Shown here: piece by piece, positions 39,642 to 54,600 of the stretch
Position numbering within the stretch: the stretch's first letter is position 1
How the letters are laid out: each line of letters begins with the position of its first letter
Source of the DNA: Cheiracanthium punctorium
Lineage: Eukaryota; Arthropoda; Arachnida; Araneae; Cheiracanthiidae
DNA length: 64,000 nt
Assembly (NCBI GenBank): GCA_038373885.1
Contig: JAWZYV010016956.1
Span: 782,215 to 846,214, forward strand
Direction: 5' to 3'
Translations under genes and position numbers: made by a program
The notes under the pieces: model-generated
Database searches by the model: none
Seen by the model: the letters and a program-made list of their open reading frames with translations, nothing else
Told to the model about the DNA's origin: nothing

Positions 39642-42600
39642 CGAAAATATTGAACAAGCTAAAAAATGTATCTCCAAAACCATCATCAATAACTCCAAAC
39701 AAAATTTTTGCATTTCAAGTGTTCGATATTTTGGATCAAACATATTAGTTTAGTTATTTAGAAACAATTTTTATGTTTTATTTACCTGAGCTCCCATTAA
39801 GGGAAGAGCGCCTAACCAGATTGCTCCAATACTGGTGGCACCCAGCATTGCAAAAATAGCTTCTTTTCGGTTAGACATAAAACCTGCGAAAAAATATTTC
39901 TTGTTAATTAAAAGGGGAAAAAAAGAACATTTTAATGTACAGCAATAAATGCAAGAAAAAGAATTTAAGACAACATGGCTCATCAAAAGTGTGTCTTTCA
40001 AAAAGGTACAAAGGCAAATTTTTGGCAAGACATTTTCCAAGATCTTTAACATATTAAAGCACATTTAACGTATTTAATAATAGAATTATAACTTCCTGTA
40101 GTGAAATCAGTCTGAACAAGTGTAATAATAATTATGTGCAGTTTTAAAGAATATCAAAAATTGATTTTAACTTATAAGAAGCAAAACACATCGAGTAGAA
40201 AATGAGAATCAAAATAGGTAAAAGGTTAAAAACTAAGAGAGGAAGAAACTTGTAAAAATAAAAAATAAATACTTTACAAGGAAGAAAATTAAGCCAAATG
40301 CTTTAAAATTTTTGATTTTGGAAAGTATTCTAGTTTTCTACAGCTTTCCGATGCAGACAAAACTTTACATTCATATTTATGGTTGCTGCTCATTTGACGT
40401 ACACAGAATAACGCTAGCTACAAGCAATGAGTATTTCCGAGCAATGCTCTGTAGAAGAATACAGACAGAAGACATTATTCTTATTCCAAGTTTTAGTAGA
40501 AAATGCCTAAGTGACATACTGCACTAACTACATTTACACAAAAGGCGACTATCAACGAAAATACGTTAGAGATCTTGTTATGGGAGGATATAACTTGTAG
40601 CGCTGAACGACTTTTCTCTGAGCCTTAAACTGTAAAATAGCCCACAATTTGGCAATTTTTCAAGCGGCATTCCAGATCTGGTATGAAAACATTTTCAATT
40701 AAAGCTTTATGTATATCCAGATGTTATTTGAAACAATGCTGAAGCGATACCCCAACAGATTTACCAGTAGAAATGTTGGAAAGAATTTATAATTGGAGTT
40801 TATATGTTTATGGTGAAGAATAAGTATAACTGGCTGTAGTCAAACTTCAAAGGATGTTTCATTAAGAATATGTCACGTATTTCGCATCCCTCAATCTTTT
40901 GCTGTAAAAAGAAATATATGAGATACTAATTACGAAAATTTTAAGGCATCGAATAGCTTCCAACAATCCCTTAGTAAAGCATATAAGCAAGATTAAAATT
41001 TCAAATTATTCTACTTCTTATCTTGATGTATTTCATCATTTTTCTCAATAGCACACTCATAACCTAGAACCACTGAGTGACAGAATAACTGCCAGTAAAA
41101 TTGCAAGTTATTTCTTCATTTAATAGTAATAACGATGAGAATATTAACTAGAAACTGTACATAATTTACCACAAAAACGATGATTTACAGTGCAAGATAG
41201 TGGACACAGATATTCAGCCAAGCTTTTTCGTAATGAAAGAAAACACCATTTATATTTTTAAAACTTAAATTTAAAATTTTTATTTAATTTTTTAAAAACT
41301 ACCTAGTTTATTTTTTTTTTGAAGTTAAGTATTTTTATACGCATATTCAGTAGTATATATAAAAATAAATATTTTATTAACAGCTGATGACTCGTTCTTC
41401 GCATGGAGAGAATACTCTTATTTTTGTAACGTTGAGACGAATTCATGAGTCCGCGATTTACTGACTTTTTAATTTCCTTATAATGCGCAAAAATGTCGTT
41501 TTAGTATAATTTCGCAATATCAAAATCTGTAGTAGTTTACACAAATCAACCCTCACCCTTTGAAAAAAAAATCCAAAAATTTTAAAACTGTTTAATACTT
41601 GTGTTTAAAGTTGAGCTATCATCTATCACTTGATTTTTTTTTTCGTGTTTTACGTGATTTTTTTTTTCGAAAAATAAATAAATAAGTAAATAAATAAAAT
41701 AAAAATAAGTAAATAAATAAAACTCAATGTGAAAAATAATGGACTTCAGAAAAATAGTAAAATATTTTCAAAGAAAGTAGAGAGCTTTTTTTTTTTTTTT
41801 TTTTTTTTTTTTCTAAAATGTCATGATATTAGAGATGAAGAGTTATCTTTCAAACTCACATGATACTCGATCATTTTTCTTCACTCCAAGTTTTCGGAGT
41901 GCTGCAGCATACAATTTCGCTTCCTCGTACATTTGAGCATAAGTCACATGCTCTGTTTCACGATCTTCTCCTAAAAAAATAAAATAAGATAATGTCAAAA
42001 TCTAAACATTTTACAAATTAAATAGTACTACTCACTAAAGAGCTTTTCTTTAAATGGTATGTACCAGAGGTTTTTATAATTCCTCAAAAAATAATTTCAA
42101 AAATCCAAAATTAATTGAACTTTTACTTTTTACGTAAAAGCTTGTCATCCACCTTCCGTAATCGTATTGGGTACGCATTCCCCTCCCCCCTTCCCCTTTA
42201 ATACTCTAGTTAAAATTATTTGTAAACAACAGAGGAAAAAATTTTAGACCTCCTATTAATTTTATTCCAGTAAGTTAAATACTAATAATTTAAGATTACG
42301 CATTTAAACTGAATTAGAATGCTGTAAAATTTTTATTTTTTAACATTAAGATTAAATTGCTTTGTGACACGCTCTTTCTTATCCTTGTGGTTATCCAAAC
42401 AAGTTTGTAAAACGCGTTGAAAAAATTTGCCTCAGATAAATTAGTAAAACAAAATATGTTTTCCTTTCCACTTTAGAACACTTACTCAAAAGCTATTGCT
42501 ACAAGTTTACGTTACCTGCCACTATAAGAGCTACATGATCGTCTCTGAACTTTAAGAGGTTTTCGGCGAAGTTCATCCTCACACCTTCAAACCATTCCAT

Positions 42601-45600
42601 AGGTTCATGCATGGGAATGCTCAAATCGATTACCTGCAACGAAGAATCAGTGAGATTAACCCTTTAACACGCAGTGTTCCCACTCTGGGAACACCAAACT
42701 CTGACGTTTTGACTGTTGCCAGTCACGAAGAATAGATTTGATTTCTATAAAAATAGTTGAGCGTGACATAGCTCCACGCGAATCCTTTACTTTTTAGTAC
42801 GTCATTTCCCGTAAAAAAATTGTCACGATTATATTTAACAACACTGGCATCTTCTGAAAAATGGAAGAATGCGAGAACCACTGGATAGATTACCCAATGC
42901 TGAAAAAAGGGCAGCCGTTGCCATCGCTCGACTTAACTACCAGCAAGATGGCGGACGATCGAAACGTTCATCACGTGCCACAGACCTAGAGACCCTTTTT
43001 TGACGACAGCTGGCTGTGCCCGCGTACAGCCAGCGTCAAAAAAGGGTCTCTAGATCTGTGGCACGCGATGAACGTTTCGATCGTCCGCCATCTTGCTGGT
43101 AGTTAAATAGAGCGATGGCAACGGCTGCCCTTTTTTTAGCATTGGGAAAGGGTTGCGCCTCAAAGGGTTAAAAGATTCATTTTTGTTAAAGTCGATTGGG
43201 CCATATCTGTCATATATTGAACGGAATGGATGACATCGAATACCCGAAAGTTTTGTTCTCGAAACGGTCCTTATAGGGCCCATATCAGGACCATTATTAT
43301 ACAGGGTGCAGGGAAGCAGTCCTAAAATAAAAAGTGGCGGGTCTCTGTAAATAGGCCCATCGCATGTGAATTTTTTTTTAAAGAAAGGGCGTGGCCAATG
43401 GTTTCTTTTAGTAAAGAATTTATCAAATTGCTGTTTGTCTATTTAAACTCAAAGTTGTAAAAAACAAATTCTGAGCAATGACCCTAGTTCCTCCTGTCCT
43501 TCGGTATGACTTGTGATCGACATGACGAGATTGTCTAATCTTCAGCATTTCCGTGTTGAAGCAACCACGTTTTGACATAAGGTATTGCATCCCGTTGTTG
43601 AAATGGACGACTATTAAGTTTAATAAAGACTGAGGGTGACACATGTTTTATTAGAATTTTTGAACGCAAATGAACTGATTAAATTCATGATTAAAACCTG
43701 ATAATTCAGACATTTGCTTAAGGGTGTATGACGAAAAAAAAAGATCTCTGTTTTTTGTCTTGGTACACAAATTGAAATAAACTAATAGCACCATGGTCCC
43801 CAAAAAATTCCAGATGGTTCTTCATAAGCTGCTTTATACGCTGCAATAAGCGAAAATGCCGTGGCGTTTGTGAAATTTTCAGAAAAAAATTCTTAAACAT
43901 GGATCTGAGCTGAAAGATTTTTTCGAAGAGTGACACGTTTTTCGTAAATTTCCGATTTTTAAGAATTTTTTCTAAAAGTTTTGAAACTGATACAGATTAA
44001 TCGTTTATTTCAGTATGTAGTACAGCATGTAAAGAGACAGTTTCAAAATTTTGAAATGCCTGGCATAATTAGTTTATTTGTACTTATGTACCAAAATCAC
44101 ATGATTTTTTCGAACTACACCGTTAACACTTGATATTTTTATTAACTAGGGCGCCGCCCTGCCTAGAAAAACCCTGCCTGGTGCGCCTTGGCCCCACTGC
44201 ACCCCTGACAGGGTGTTCCAAAAAGGTGGAAACGGGCTTCAATTCTTTATCTATTCAAGATAAGTGGGTAATGCAAATTGAAAGAATGCTCAAAATGAGG
44301 TCGGAAAAAAGATTCCGTTAAGAAAAAAAAAAAAAAATCCTCCCGTTAATTTTTAAAAAGTTACTCTTTTTAAATTTGTGTACGACCCCCCGTACAAAAA
44401 ATTCTCAGTTAGTAAAATGTGCCCCATACACTAATGAAGTGACTAATTATACCCTTAAAAGTGTCAGAAATATGAAGATAAAAATAACTCTGACTTAAAC
44501 CACTTTTTAATGGCTCTCGAAAGTAAGTAAAAAATCACGCCGAATGATCGCATTTCAGGGGCTGTACAGAAATTACGAAAGAAAATCTTTTTTTTTTTTT
44601 TCACTCCGCAATAAACTTTTGCATTCAAAATCATGTTTAGCCCCGATGATCTTTCTTTAAAGATATCTCTGAGATGTTGCATGATGGAAGGCTAAAATCT
44701 GGTGCATCACCACTTAGTGTATGGGGCACATTTTGCTAATTGGGAATTTTTTTTTGTACGAGGGTCGTAAACAAATTTAAGAAGAGTACATTTTTGTAAA
44801 TGAACGAAAATTTTTCTTAACAGAGTCTAATTTCCGACCTTATTTTGAACATTTTTTAGATTTACATTGCCCACTTATCTCTAGCAGATAAAGAACTAAA
44901 ATCCGTTACCACCTTTTTGGCACACCCTGTAGAGTCCTTACTATATAATATTGTCCTTGCTATCGTAAATCCTTATAGAAAATAAGAACTTATTTGTCGA
45001 CATCAATCGCTAGGAGAAATGTAAGCAGTCTCACTAGGTACGAGGTGTGGTAATTAAATAACCGGACTGGTGCGATAAAACATTTTATTGATCACCAATA
45101 ACATTAGAAGGTTTATCTTGCCGATACTTACAAGGATACCGATACTACGAATTTTCCACTGTTCAAAACGCTTTTCACCACAAGTCAACTCCGCCGCTTT
45201 TGCTTTCACCTCTTCCACACTGTCAAATCTTGACACTTGAAGCTCGGATTTGACATTGGAAAACATTGACACGGATCCAGAATTTTTAGACTGAATGATT
45301 ACTCGGGATGAAACATGGTATTTTTTATATTGATCCAAAATCAAAACACCAATCGATGCATTGGAAGTTTCAAGATCACCACCACCACCACAACAAAAAA
45401 GTGAAAATGAGCAAATTAAAATTCAAAGCATTAATTTTTTTTTTTTTTTTTTCTGGATTCATGATATGAAATGGTAACAGCGCACATGTGTTCCAGGTGA
45501 TCTCGAAGTTCCGTAAATGGAACGAAAAGTACGAATTATTAAAAAAAAATGTCTCCGGAAGCATACGTCGACGTCTAATGAATGCTAAATGTAAAGTCAA

Positions 45601-48600
45601 GTTACAGTGGAATTTTCGACGTCTTAAATAAGAAATTAAGTTTATTTAGATATTGTTTTAAACATGCAAGGACAAAATCTCCATTTCACACGTACATAAT
45701 TATACTTATTTTGCATGTTTATGTATTTAAAATTACAGACTAAAATATTTTAGATAATCGTCAAATGTCATTCACCTTATGGTAAGGCTTGGAATGAATA
45801 ATTCCAGACATTTTCCATATTTCATCCCAAAACTGAGGTATATTTTCAATAGACCACTTATGAAGATCCCAGTAGTCGTCTGAAAGAAAATAAAAGTTTT
45901 AGATTTATTGCACAGCGTATTTCAATTTGGAGGACTTCCCCGATCTACTGATTAATTTGCATTCATGGAATCAGTAAAAGAAATTTTGTCAATTCACTGT
46001 TTTTTAATACTTGGTTATTTAGAGATTTCTGATTAAAAAGCAAAAAGTATCCCAAAATCAATAAAGAATGGAGAAAAATTCTGAGTTCTTTAGTTAACAA
46101 AAGAATTTTAATTTCAAACATTTAAGAAAAAGATTAAGCGTCCAGTAAGATCATTTTGTCTTTATTCATGATTTGACTTTATTTTTTTTCTCCTGGCTTT
46201 TTTTCTTTTAAAATATGACACACGTGTTTCATACTAAAGTAAATTTTTGTTGTGCCTCGGGAGGAGGGAATCTCCCAGAAGCTGACAGACAAAGACACAT
46301 TACGGCCAGCTGACCGTCTAGTTATATCTGCGTGTGACATGATGTCTTAAACAATCTTTGAGGTATTAGAAACAGTAAATTTAATTGATGTAATAAAGAC
46401 TGTACAGGCACATAGGTTTCATGCATGAAGTTAAAGAAATATTTGTTAAATTTTATTTCTCCGCGAGAGATTTCTCTAGAGATTTACAGGTATTATTTTG
46501 TTCCCCCCCTCTCTTCTTTTTAATTATTTTAATATAATTAAAATAAAAGCGTTCTATTCCAGGCTGTGAGTCTCATTACTCAGTCCGATAATACTTTTAA
46601 CCAATTTACGAGGGTAATTCAAAAACTAAGGCAACAAGTTCTTTAATCAAAAAGTTTATCCACTAAATCCAAGAGATACGCATGTAAAGGAAAGAATTTG
46701 GTACTGATTATTTTTTAACACAGCCTCCATGGGCAACAAATCATTTGTTCCATCTGCACACCGATCTATCAAAATCTCCGTTGAAGAATTGCGATATAAT
46801 GATATTAGTGGTGGTTGAATAATTTTAATTGATTTATTAAAATCTGTAAGACAGAGCATGCATTTGAATTTTAATCAATTGTTACATCTTATAAATAAAA
46901 ATGAAATTCTGTTTGTTTGTTTGTTTGTGGATTTGAGTTGTATACAAATCCACAAAAATGGACCTATCGGCCTGAATTTTGCACAGATATGTAAAATAAT
47001 ATAGAATAAATCATAGTCCACTTTAAAACTTTGAAAGTCCACCCGTTTCCGGAATTTAAGAGATTTTTTATGTTCTCCACGCAAAAAGCTTTCCGTAAAT
47101 GTAACCCCTGTAGTGAAAAAAGTGTGAAATAAGGATCGTGGTTGCCATGTGTGGCGATTTTGCCGAATAAGATGTTTTAAATTCTCAAAGTAAAAATAAA
47201 AGAATAATAATGATTTTTTTTGTTAGTTTATATTCGTAAGGTTATATATTTTTTAATTATAATATCGTGTGCATGGGAAATCGGAGCAGGAATGAAATGT
47301 TTTATACGCAAAACAATAAGAATTGAAGATTTCCGAGGCTAATATGTTAAAATTTTTTAGTTTGGCGAAAAAATAAAATGGCTCAAATGCCGAGAAAGTG
47401 AGTTCTAGCGGTTTGCACAGTTTCCGGCTTGGCGGATTTACTGAGAGCTTAAGGAAACGGATTTTTGAAAACAAGTACAAAGGTTTTATTAGAATACAGC
47501 ATTAAATTTTAATGATCCCTGCGAAAATAATGCAGTTATTAAGGGATTTCAAGCGATCTATCTTCAGCATTCTCGCGATTTTGAGGAGGATTCTAACGCT
47601 TGGCGCTATTTATCGTAATTTAATCGTCTGCTATTTGGGTTATGAATACACCTGCGTATAAGTTTTTGAAATTTTCATTCAGTTGGAATTGTGCGTTTTT
47701 CAGAGTAGCTTTTCTGCATCTAATGTATTACATCCAGAAAAAAGGATGTTAGAAATATCAATTTTAATTTTGTTTAATCACACTCATGAATAATGATACA
47801 CTTTCCAACTTCATGAAAGAAGGAACGAAAATAGGGAAGACCCATGGATTATAACTCTTTTTATATATAGCACTTTAGTGCGTATTTAAAAATCTGAAAG
47901 TGTGTCAGATTTTCTATGATTCTAGCGCTTGGCGCAATTTAATGAGAGGGTATTTTTAAAAACAAGCGTAGGTTATCTTATAAATAAAAATGAAATTCTG
48001 TTTGTCAATTTGTTGATTTGGGTAGTATACAATTCCACAAAAATGGACATGTCAGCCTGAAATTTTACACAGATATGTAAAATAATATAGAATAAATGAT
48101 AGTCCACTTTAAAACTTTGAAACTCCACTTAAAAACGTTTTCCTCCTGAAGTGTTCCCTTAATTTCCGTTCCCGGAATTTAAGAGATTTTTATGTTCTCC
48201 ACGCAGAAAGCTTTACGTAATATTAACCCCTGTAGTGAAAAAAGTGTGTGAAATAAGCATCTTGGTTGCCATGCGTGGCGATTTTGCCGAATAAAATGTT
48301 TTAAATTCTTAAAGTAAAAATAAAAGAATAATAATGATTTTTTTAGTTTATTTTTTTAGGTTATTTTTTTAATTATAATATCGTGTGCGCATAAGAAATG
48401 AGAGCAGGAATGAAATGTTTTATACGCAAAACAATGAGGATCGAAGATATCCGAGACTAATATGTAATTTTTTTTAGTTTGGCGAAAAATAAAATGGCTG
48501 ATAGGCCGATTTTTAGAGTGTGAGTTCTAGCGGTTTGCACAGTTTTAGGCTTTTTGGCTCAATTTACTGAGAGCTTAAGGGAACAGCATTTTTGAAAACA

Positions 48601-51600
48601 AGTGTATAGGTTTTCTTAGAATACAGCATTAAATTTTAACTATCCGTGCAGAAATAATACAGTTATTAGGGCATTTCAAGCGATGTAGCTTCAGAATTCT
48701 AGCCAATTGAGTACATTGATTTAACTTGGGGTAAATCCGCCAAATTTCAGAAAATTGAAATCTTCGCATTTAGTACATCGAGGTAACGATGAATAAAACA
48801 TGTTATAGTTGATAATTTAAAAAATGCGGCTGTATTAAGGGATTCCACTTTTCAAATAAATGCCTGGCGGTCGAACCATTTCCCATTTTGATTGCTGCTA
48901 AGTCAATGCTTCGAATGATTCCCTGAAAAAACTCTTGCAAAATGGCGTATGCTGGCACTTTGGCGAGGCTTAGATTTGAAACTGGATTTTACTTGAGACT
49001 GGTATATACGTATAATAAGACTGGTTATAGATAAAAATGAATGTTGGTATGTGTGTAGGAGGTTGAAAAACTCCAGCACCGTTTTACCAATCACCATGAA
49101 ATTTGGTTCACCTAAGTCTTTTATCATGGAGAAGGTTTTTATGCTATCTGTTTTCCTCTAACTTTTCACTAGGTGGCGCAGCAGAACGTCGAATTCTATT
49201 CCGTTTAGCCGTTTGCTATGCGAATATCGTCCAACAAATTTCGATGAAATTTGGTACACGCGAATATTAGAACACGGAGAATATTTTTCACTATCCATTT
49301 GCTGTAACTTACCGCTAAATAGCGCTGCAACGCATCAACTTCTATACCGTTCGACTGGTCGGCATAAAATTTTTTATACTTACACATTTGAGAACGAAGA
49401 ATATATTCTAACTGCGTTACTTCTGATGTTACTCACCACTAGACGGCACAGCAATGCATTATTATTTTAACTCGCCACTAGATGGCGCTGCAGCAGGCCA
49501 AATTTTTGACCATTCAAACGGTGGCTATGAAAATCAGTATACATAGCTATTTGAACAATGAGAATATTTTGGCGTTATCCATTTTGCTATAACTCGCCAC
49601 ATGACGGCGCTGTAGCAAATCATTAATTTAATTAACCACTAGATGGCCCTGCAGTGTATCACTTCTTGACTGTGCGAATAATCGCTATGAAAATAGGTAT
49701 ACATAGATATTTGAAGACGGGGAAGAGTTTGGCACGATCCATTTTCCTATAACTTGACACTAGATGTCGCGTCAACACATGAACTTCAAGACTATTCAGC
49801 CGATCGTCATGAAAATTCGTATACATCGATATCTGAATGCGAAGAATATTTTTGCCGTATCCGTTTTGCTAAAACTCGCCACTAGATTGTGCTACGCCGC
49901 ATCGCCTTCTGCACCGTAAAAACGATTGCCTTGAAATTCAGTATGCATGATTATTGAACACAATATAACGCGATATCCATTTTGCTATATCTCTTTATTA
50001 CAATAAATAGTAATCACAACAAATATTAATATCAAAAATTCCATTCATTCCCGTGCGAAGAACGGGTACTTCAGCTAGTACTTTTTAAAATTGAAATACA
50101 TGAATTATTTAATGAATTTCATTTATTAAACCCACAGTCATTGATTTAATAATAAAATATCGAAATAAAGCATACTTATTTGAGTTTGGTATTTTTCTTC
50201 AATCTTTTTCATAAACTCTTTCATGAGTTTTCCAAATTCTTCCCGGGGTTCCCACATAACGGGAACGTTAGCGAAATCTTTGTGAGTGTAATTATCCTGC
50301 AGAAGAACAGGAGAGAAATTTTTCAAATATAAAGGTAATCAAGTCAAAAGTACTGACTGCAAAACGTTTATAGACAGATATCATAATTTATAGGCACCTT
50401 ACTGTAGAGCAAGTGATGCACAACCTTTTTCAGTTCGTGGGCCATAAAATTGAAAAAGTACCCTACATAGAGATAATACAGGGGTGCAATCGTAACACAA
50501 AGGCTTTTTTTTTTGTGTGTGGAGGGTGGTCACATGATCTAGATACTAGGCCGTACAGAAGTGAATGGCGCAAAAGCTGTCACAGGATGGAATATAATTT
50601 ATTAACAACAAAGGAATTGTACAGCAGTTAGCTATAATTCCCGGCCAAGTCAATGTACTTCTGCCATTTGGCTGGGGGTCCCGGAGGGTTTTTGTAAACC
50701 ATTATGTGGGGCGAGGGGTGTGTGTTTTTGCACCACCTACGGACAATTAGATATAACTCCGAAGAAGATTGAACATACCGGCCCGTGACTGCGTCCTTCA
50801 TATAGTCAAATAAGAGATAGTCTAAGGAGGTCAGACCGGGTGAGTACGAGGGTGTGGCAACTTAGTGAAGACCATCGTCCATCGTTGCGAGTGTTCCGGC
50901 TGTTGTGGGGGCGTGTATAGCTATGTTGCAGCAGCACGTGCCCTGGCCATTTGCCTGACGGAATTGTTGAATGCCTCGTTTCACCGATGGATCTTACTAC
51001 CCTATGTCCCTTTCCTCTATAGGAACCACGGTGTCCGTCCTGCCATCATTAGTGTCATCATAATAAAAAAATGAGAATTTGCCCCTCCTACCAAAATATG
51101 TTTAGACAATGTACTAGATCACACGCTTTTGCTGGGTGTGTGGTAGAGTGAAAGCGAACATCTGAGGAGCACGTTTCTGATGAATACGTACGAGAAATTT
51201 GTGATGCCAGCATCACAATTGTTTTTCGGCACTCGTATGTAACCCTTATCTGTATTTTGCGCGGTGCATGCTATATATATAATACCATGCATCGGCTCAA
51301 AACATTTCAGTTCTTGTGGTTATGACCGCGGATTTGTTCATTTTTATTCAATACGTTAGAAGGAATTTCATTTCGAAGCTGCTAGCTTATTAAGCGAGTC
51401 TGTTAATTTTTCTCAGGCTAGCAGTCTCTCACAGTATGATCTTTGGCGATTTTCTTCATTGACACGTTTTGGTAACCTTTTTAAATTTCTGTGCCTAATT
51501 GTTTGGGTCTATAAAATTAATGCACAGATTTAAGCTTAACTGCTACGGATCTGTGCGCCTATTTTCTTGATTGTTGGTATATATTTGTTAGCGCTGCATC

Positions 51601-54600
51601 GCCACGTTTGTAGGCTGTCTAATTGTATCCCTCCGAGAGCGAGCACTTTAGCTCCAGTTCAGCTACTTGTTGGCAATTAATTTGCAGATCTTTCTCCCGC
51701 CCCCCGTGCCATCCAACAATTTTGTAAGGTTTACTGATCTTCAATGAAATCATGTTTCAAAAACCTTGAAGGAGTTTTTGTCCGAGTTGTAGCCTTAGAC
51801 ACGACGCAATGGAAAATTTACCTTTTCTTTTGAACATTAATGGTTTCCTGTTCCTGAAATTTTGGTTACTCTTTTGGCTCACTTCTTGTACGGGTCAAGT
51901 CGAAATATATCTGCACCATACACTGGTGCCCTGTGCCAGTGTCCTCCAAGTTAATGCACTTCAGTATTAAACAATTACCATTTAGATGGTAAAGGGGTGC
52001 TGTTAACTTGCACAACAATGGATCATGCGTAAAAAATATAAAATAAAATTCGACTCTATCCCATCAGGGATGCTCGATCGCTGGTTTCAAGCACGTGTTC
52101 GACAAGTGCCTTTTGAGCTGTGACAGACTTTGCTTTGGTGCAGGTTATACTTCGACTGGGCCATACAAGATGTGTCCTGAAAGAGGAACTAAAACTTCAG
52201 CAAACCATTAATGTTCACGAGAAGAGGCATTTTTCTATTGCGTCGTTAGGCAACAACTCAGGAAAAACTCCTTCAACTAATTAAAAATTGATTGTTATTC
52301 AAGATGAGTAAATGATAGAAAATTCTTGGATGGCAAGGGAAAGGACTGCAAATGAATTACCAACTAGTCGCAGAACTGCTGGCTTCTCTGAGTGATACAG
52401 TTAGACTTAGCCTACAAATGTGGCGATGCAATTTTAAGAAAAATACGCCAGCAATAAAGAATTCAAGAAAAAAGGCTCACATATCCGCAGCAGTAAAGTA
52501 TAAATCGGTGCATTAATTTTATAAACCCAAACAATTAGGCGCAGAAAGTTAAAAAGGTTACCAAAACATGTCGATGAAGAAAATCGCCAAAGATCATACT
52601 GCGTGAGAGACTGCTAGCCTAAGCAAAATTATAGCCTAGCCTAAAAAGTTAGAAGCTGCACAAAAGAAATCCTTTTTAACATATTGAATGAAAAATGAGC
52701 AAATCTGCGGTCACCTCTTCTCCTGAACATCAATGGTTTCCAATTCTTGAACTTTCGGTTACACTTTTAGCCTACTTCTTGTATGGTTCGAGTCGAAATA
52801 TAATCTGCATCAAAAGATTGGTGACGAGACTTGACATTTTCGTGATGCCTGATTTCATTTGCGTGGATGACAAACCCGAATTTCGTTTTCTATCGATGCT
52901 GGTATATATTCATCTGCCTTTTTAGAATGATAAAGAAAAGTTTAAGTGCAACAAAAGCCTTGAATGCATAAACGTACTTGTTTTTTTCGTGTGTGTGTTC
53001 GTGTCTGTGTTCTGGACAAGTGAGACAGTTTTGGCCCGCAGACCATAGGTTGCGCAATGTGCATCCCTCCTGGTGTAGAGTATAACCGAAGAAAATTAAA
53101 ATAAGAGCTTTTGGCGATTACAAGCTTCTTTTCTGAAAGATTTCAACTGGAAACTCGTTAAGGGGGATGAGTGGTCCTCAGTATCTTCATTACTCTTTTC
53201 TTATTGACACGTCTAATGGAAGAGACAATTGTCTATTGGCTTAAGATTTAATCATGGATTTCAGATATTTCCTGGGTGTATAGTCTCTTGATTTAACATG
53301 TGTACTCCTGCTTCAGATACACAATATTCTTTAGTAATGAAGAATTGCTACTCCAGCACTTCAATAATCTTTTTCATTTATTGCTATTAGAATATCTAAG
53401 GAGTTGCATCTATTTTATTGTGAGACCGACTCGTATCAAACGTATTTTTTTCTATATAACTACTTTGAAAATGACATGTTAATAGTACTTATTGCATGTA
53501 TTTCCAGATACACCCATTGTTCTTTATCTTACAGTTTCTACAAATCTGTGTTCTTTTTCCAAAAATGACCTTTGGAGAGTATTAATTTTTGGAAAAAAAA
53601 CCTCCTATTTTAATGTAATTTATTATCATTGCGAAATTCTTACAGTCACAATGGATATTTGTAAAGAGTAAAGGAAATTACATAATGAGAGAATGGCCTG
53701 AAAATTAGTTTTAACACTTTCATAAAATATCAAAGAAAAGAGAAGGGAAGCATCTTTCAGAAAATATTGATCAGAAGTGATATTTTTTAAATTTCAGACA
53801 TGCTCCAGACAAAAGAACAGCATTAAATTCGGTAATTGTTTTAATTCGATAAACGTTCTCTATTACTGTGTGAAACTGATTCTGCTTTAAAGGATCATCT
53901 ATCTATTAGAATAGAATTTTAATGCCTTCAAGTTTCATCGTTCAATACTCTATCTTTTTCTTCGATATTGGAATTCAGCTCATCGAAAACGTCAAATACA
54001 TTTCTAATAAATTTTGAAGATTTTAGTCAATGAATTGAAAATTACTGCAGGAAAATGTGCAGTCTAATATTAAAGAAGCATTTTAGTTTTTAAGATACAA
54101 CTTCTAAAATATCTGAACAAAATTTATAATTTTTGCAAAATATGATATGCATAGAATAGTCCATAGATAACGGTAATAGACAAATTTGGCACCAACCTGT
54201 CTAATAGTTAAAAAAATACTAGCTAATATCCTGAAAATTGAATCTGAAGCAACTCTAGATTTCATAGTCTTTTGTTTCGTCCTATTTAGTTTTTTAATTG
54301 CTTATTTAAATTGATACAGTTCCCAAATACTAACTCGGTCAATTTTCATCCAACCACGCTAACAGTAAATGTTTCTGCTGAAGACAAGTTTTGGCTTAAT
54401 GTAATGAATAAAATAATAACTTTAGTAAAATGTCAGTTTAATAGAATAACTTTAATAAAATGTCAGTTTTTACTACATTACTGTTTAACAAATTTTTCTT
54501 TGCCTGAAGTCTACATTCTCGAACTAGCGCAATAACAACAATATTTAACTATTCAATCACACATTTTTCAGGATATCAGAAGACTTAAAGAAATGAAAAA

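Noticed and set aside
50138..50326. Start of the AACS-like protein at the ATG just above exon 2 (MKNFSP...)
   Set aside because: It would translate the polypyrimidine acceptor TTCTTCTGCAG; the spliced ATG at 54618 fits better, though this is not proven.
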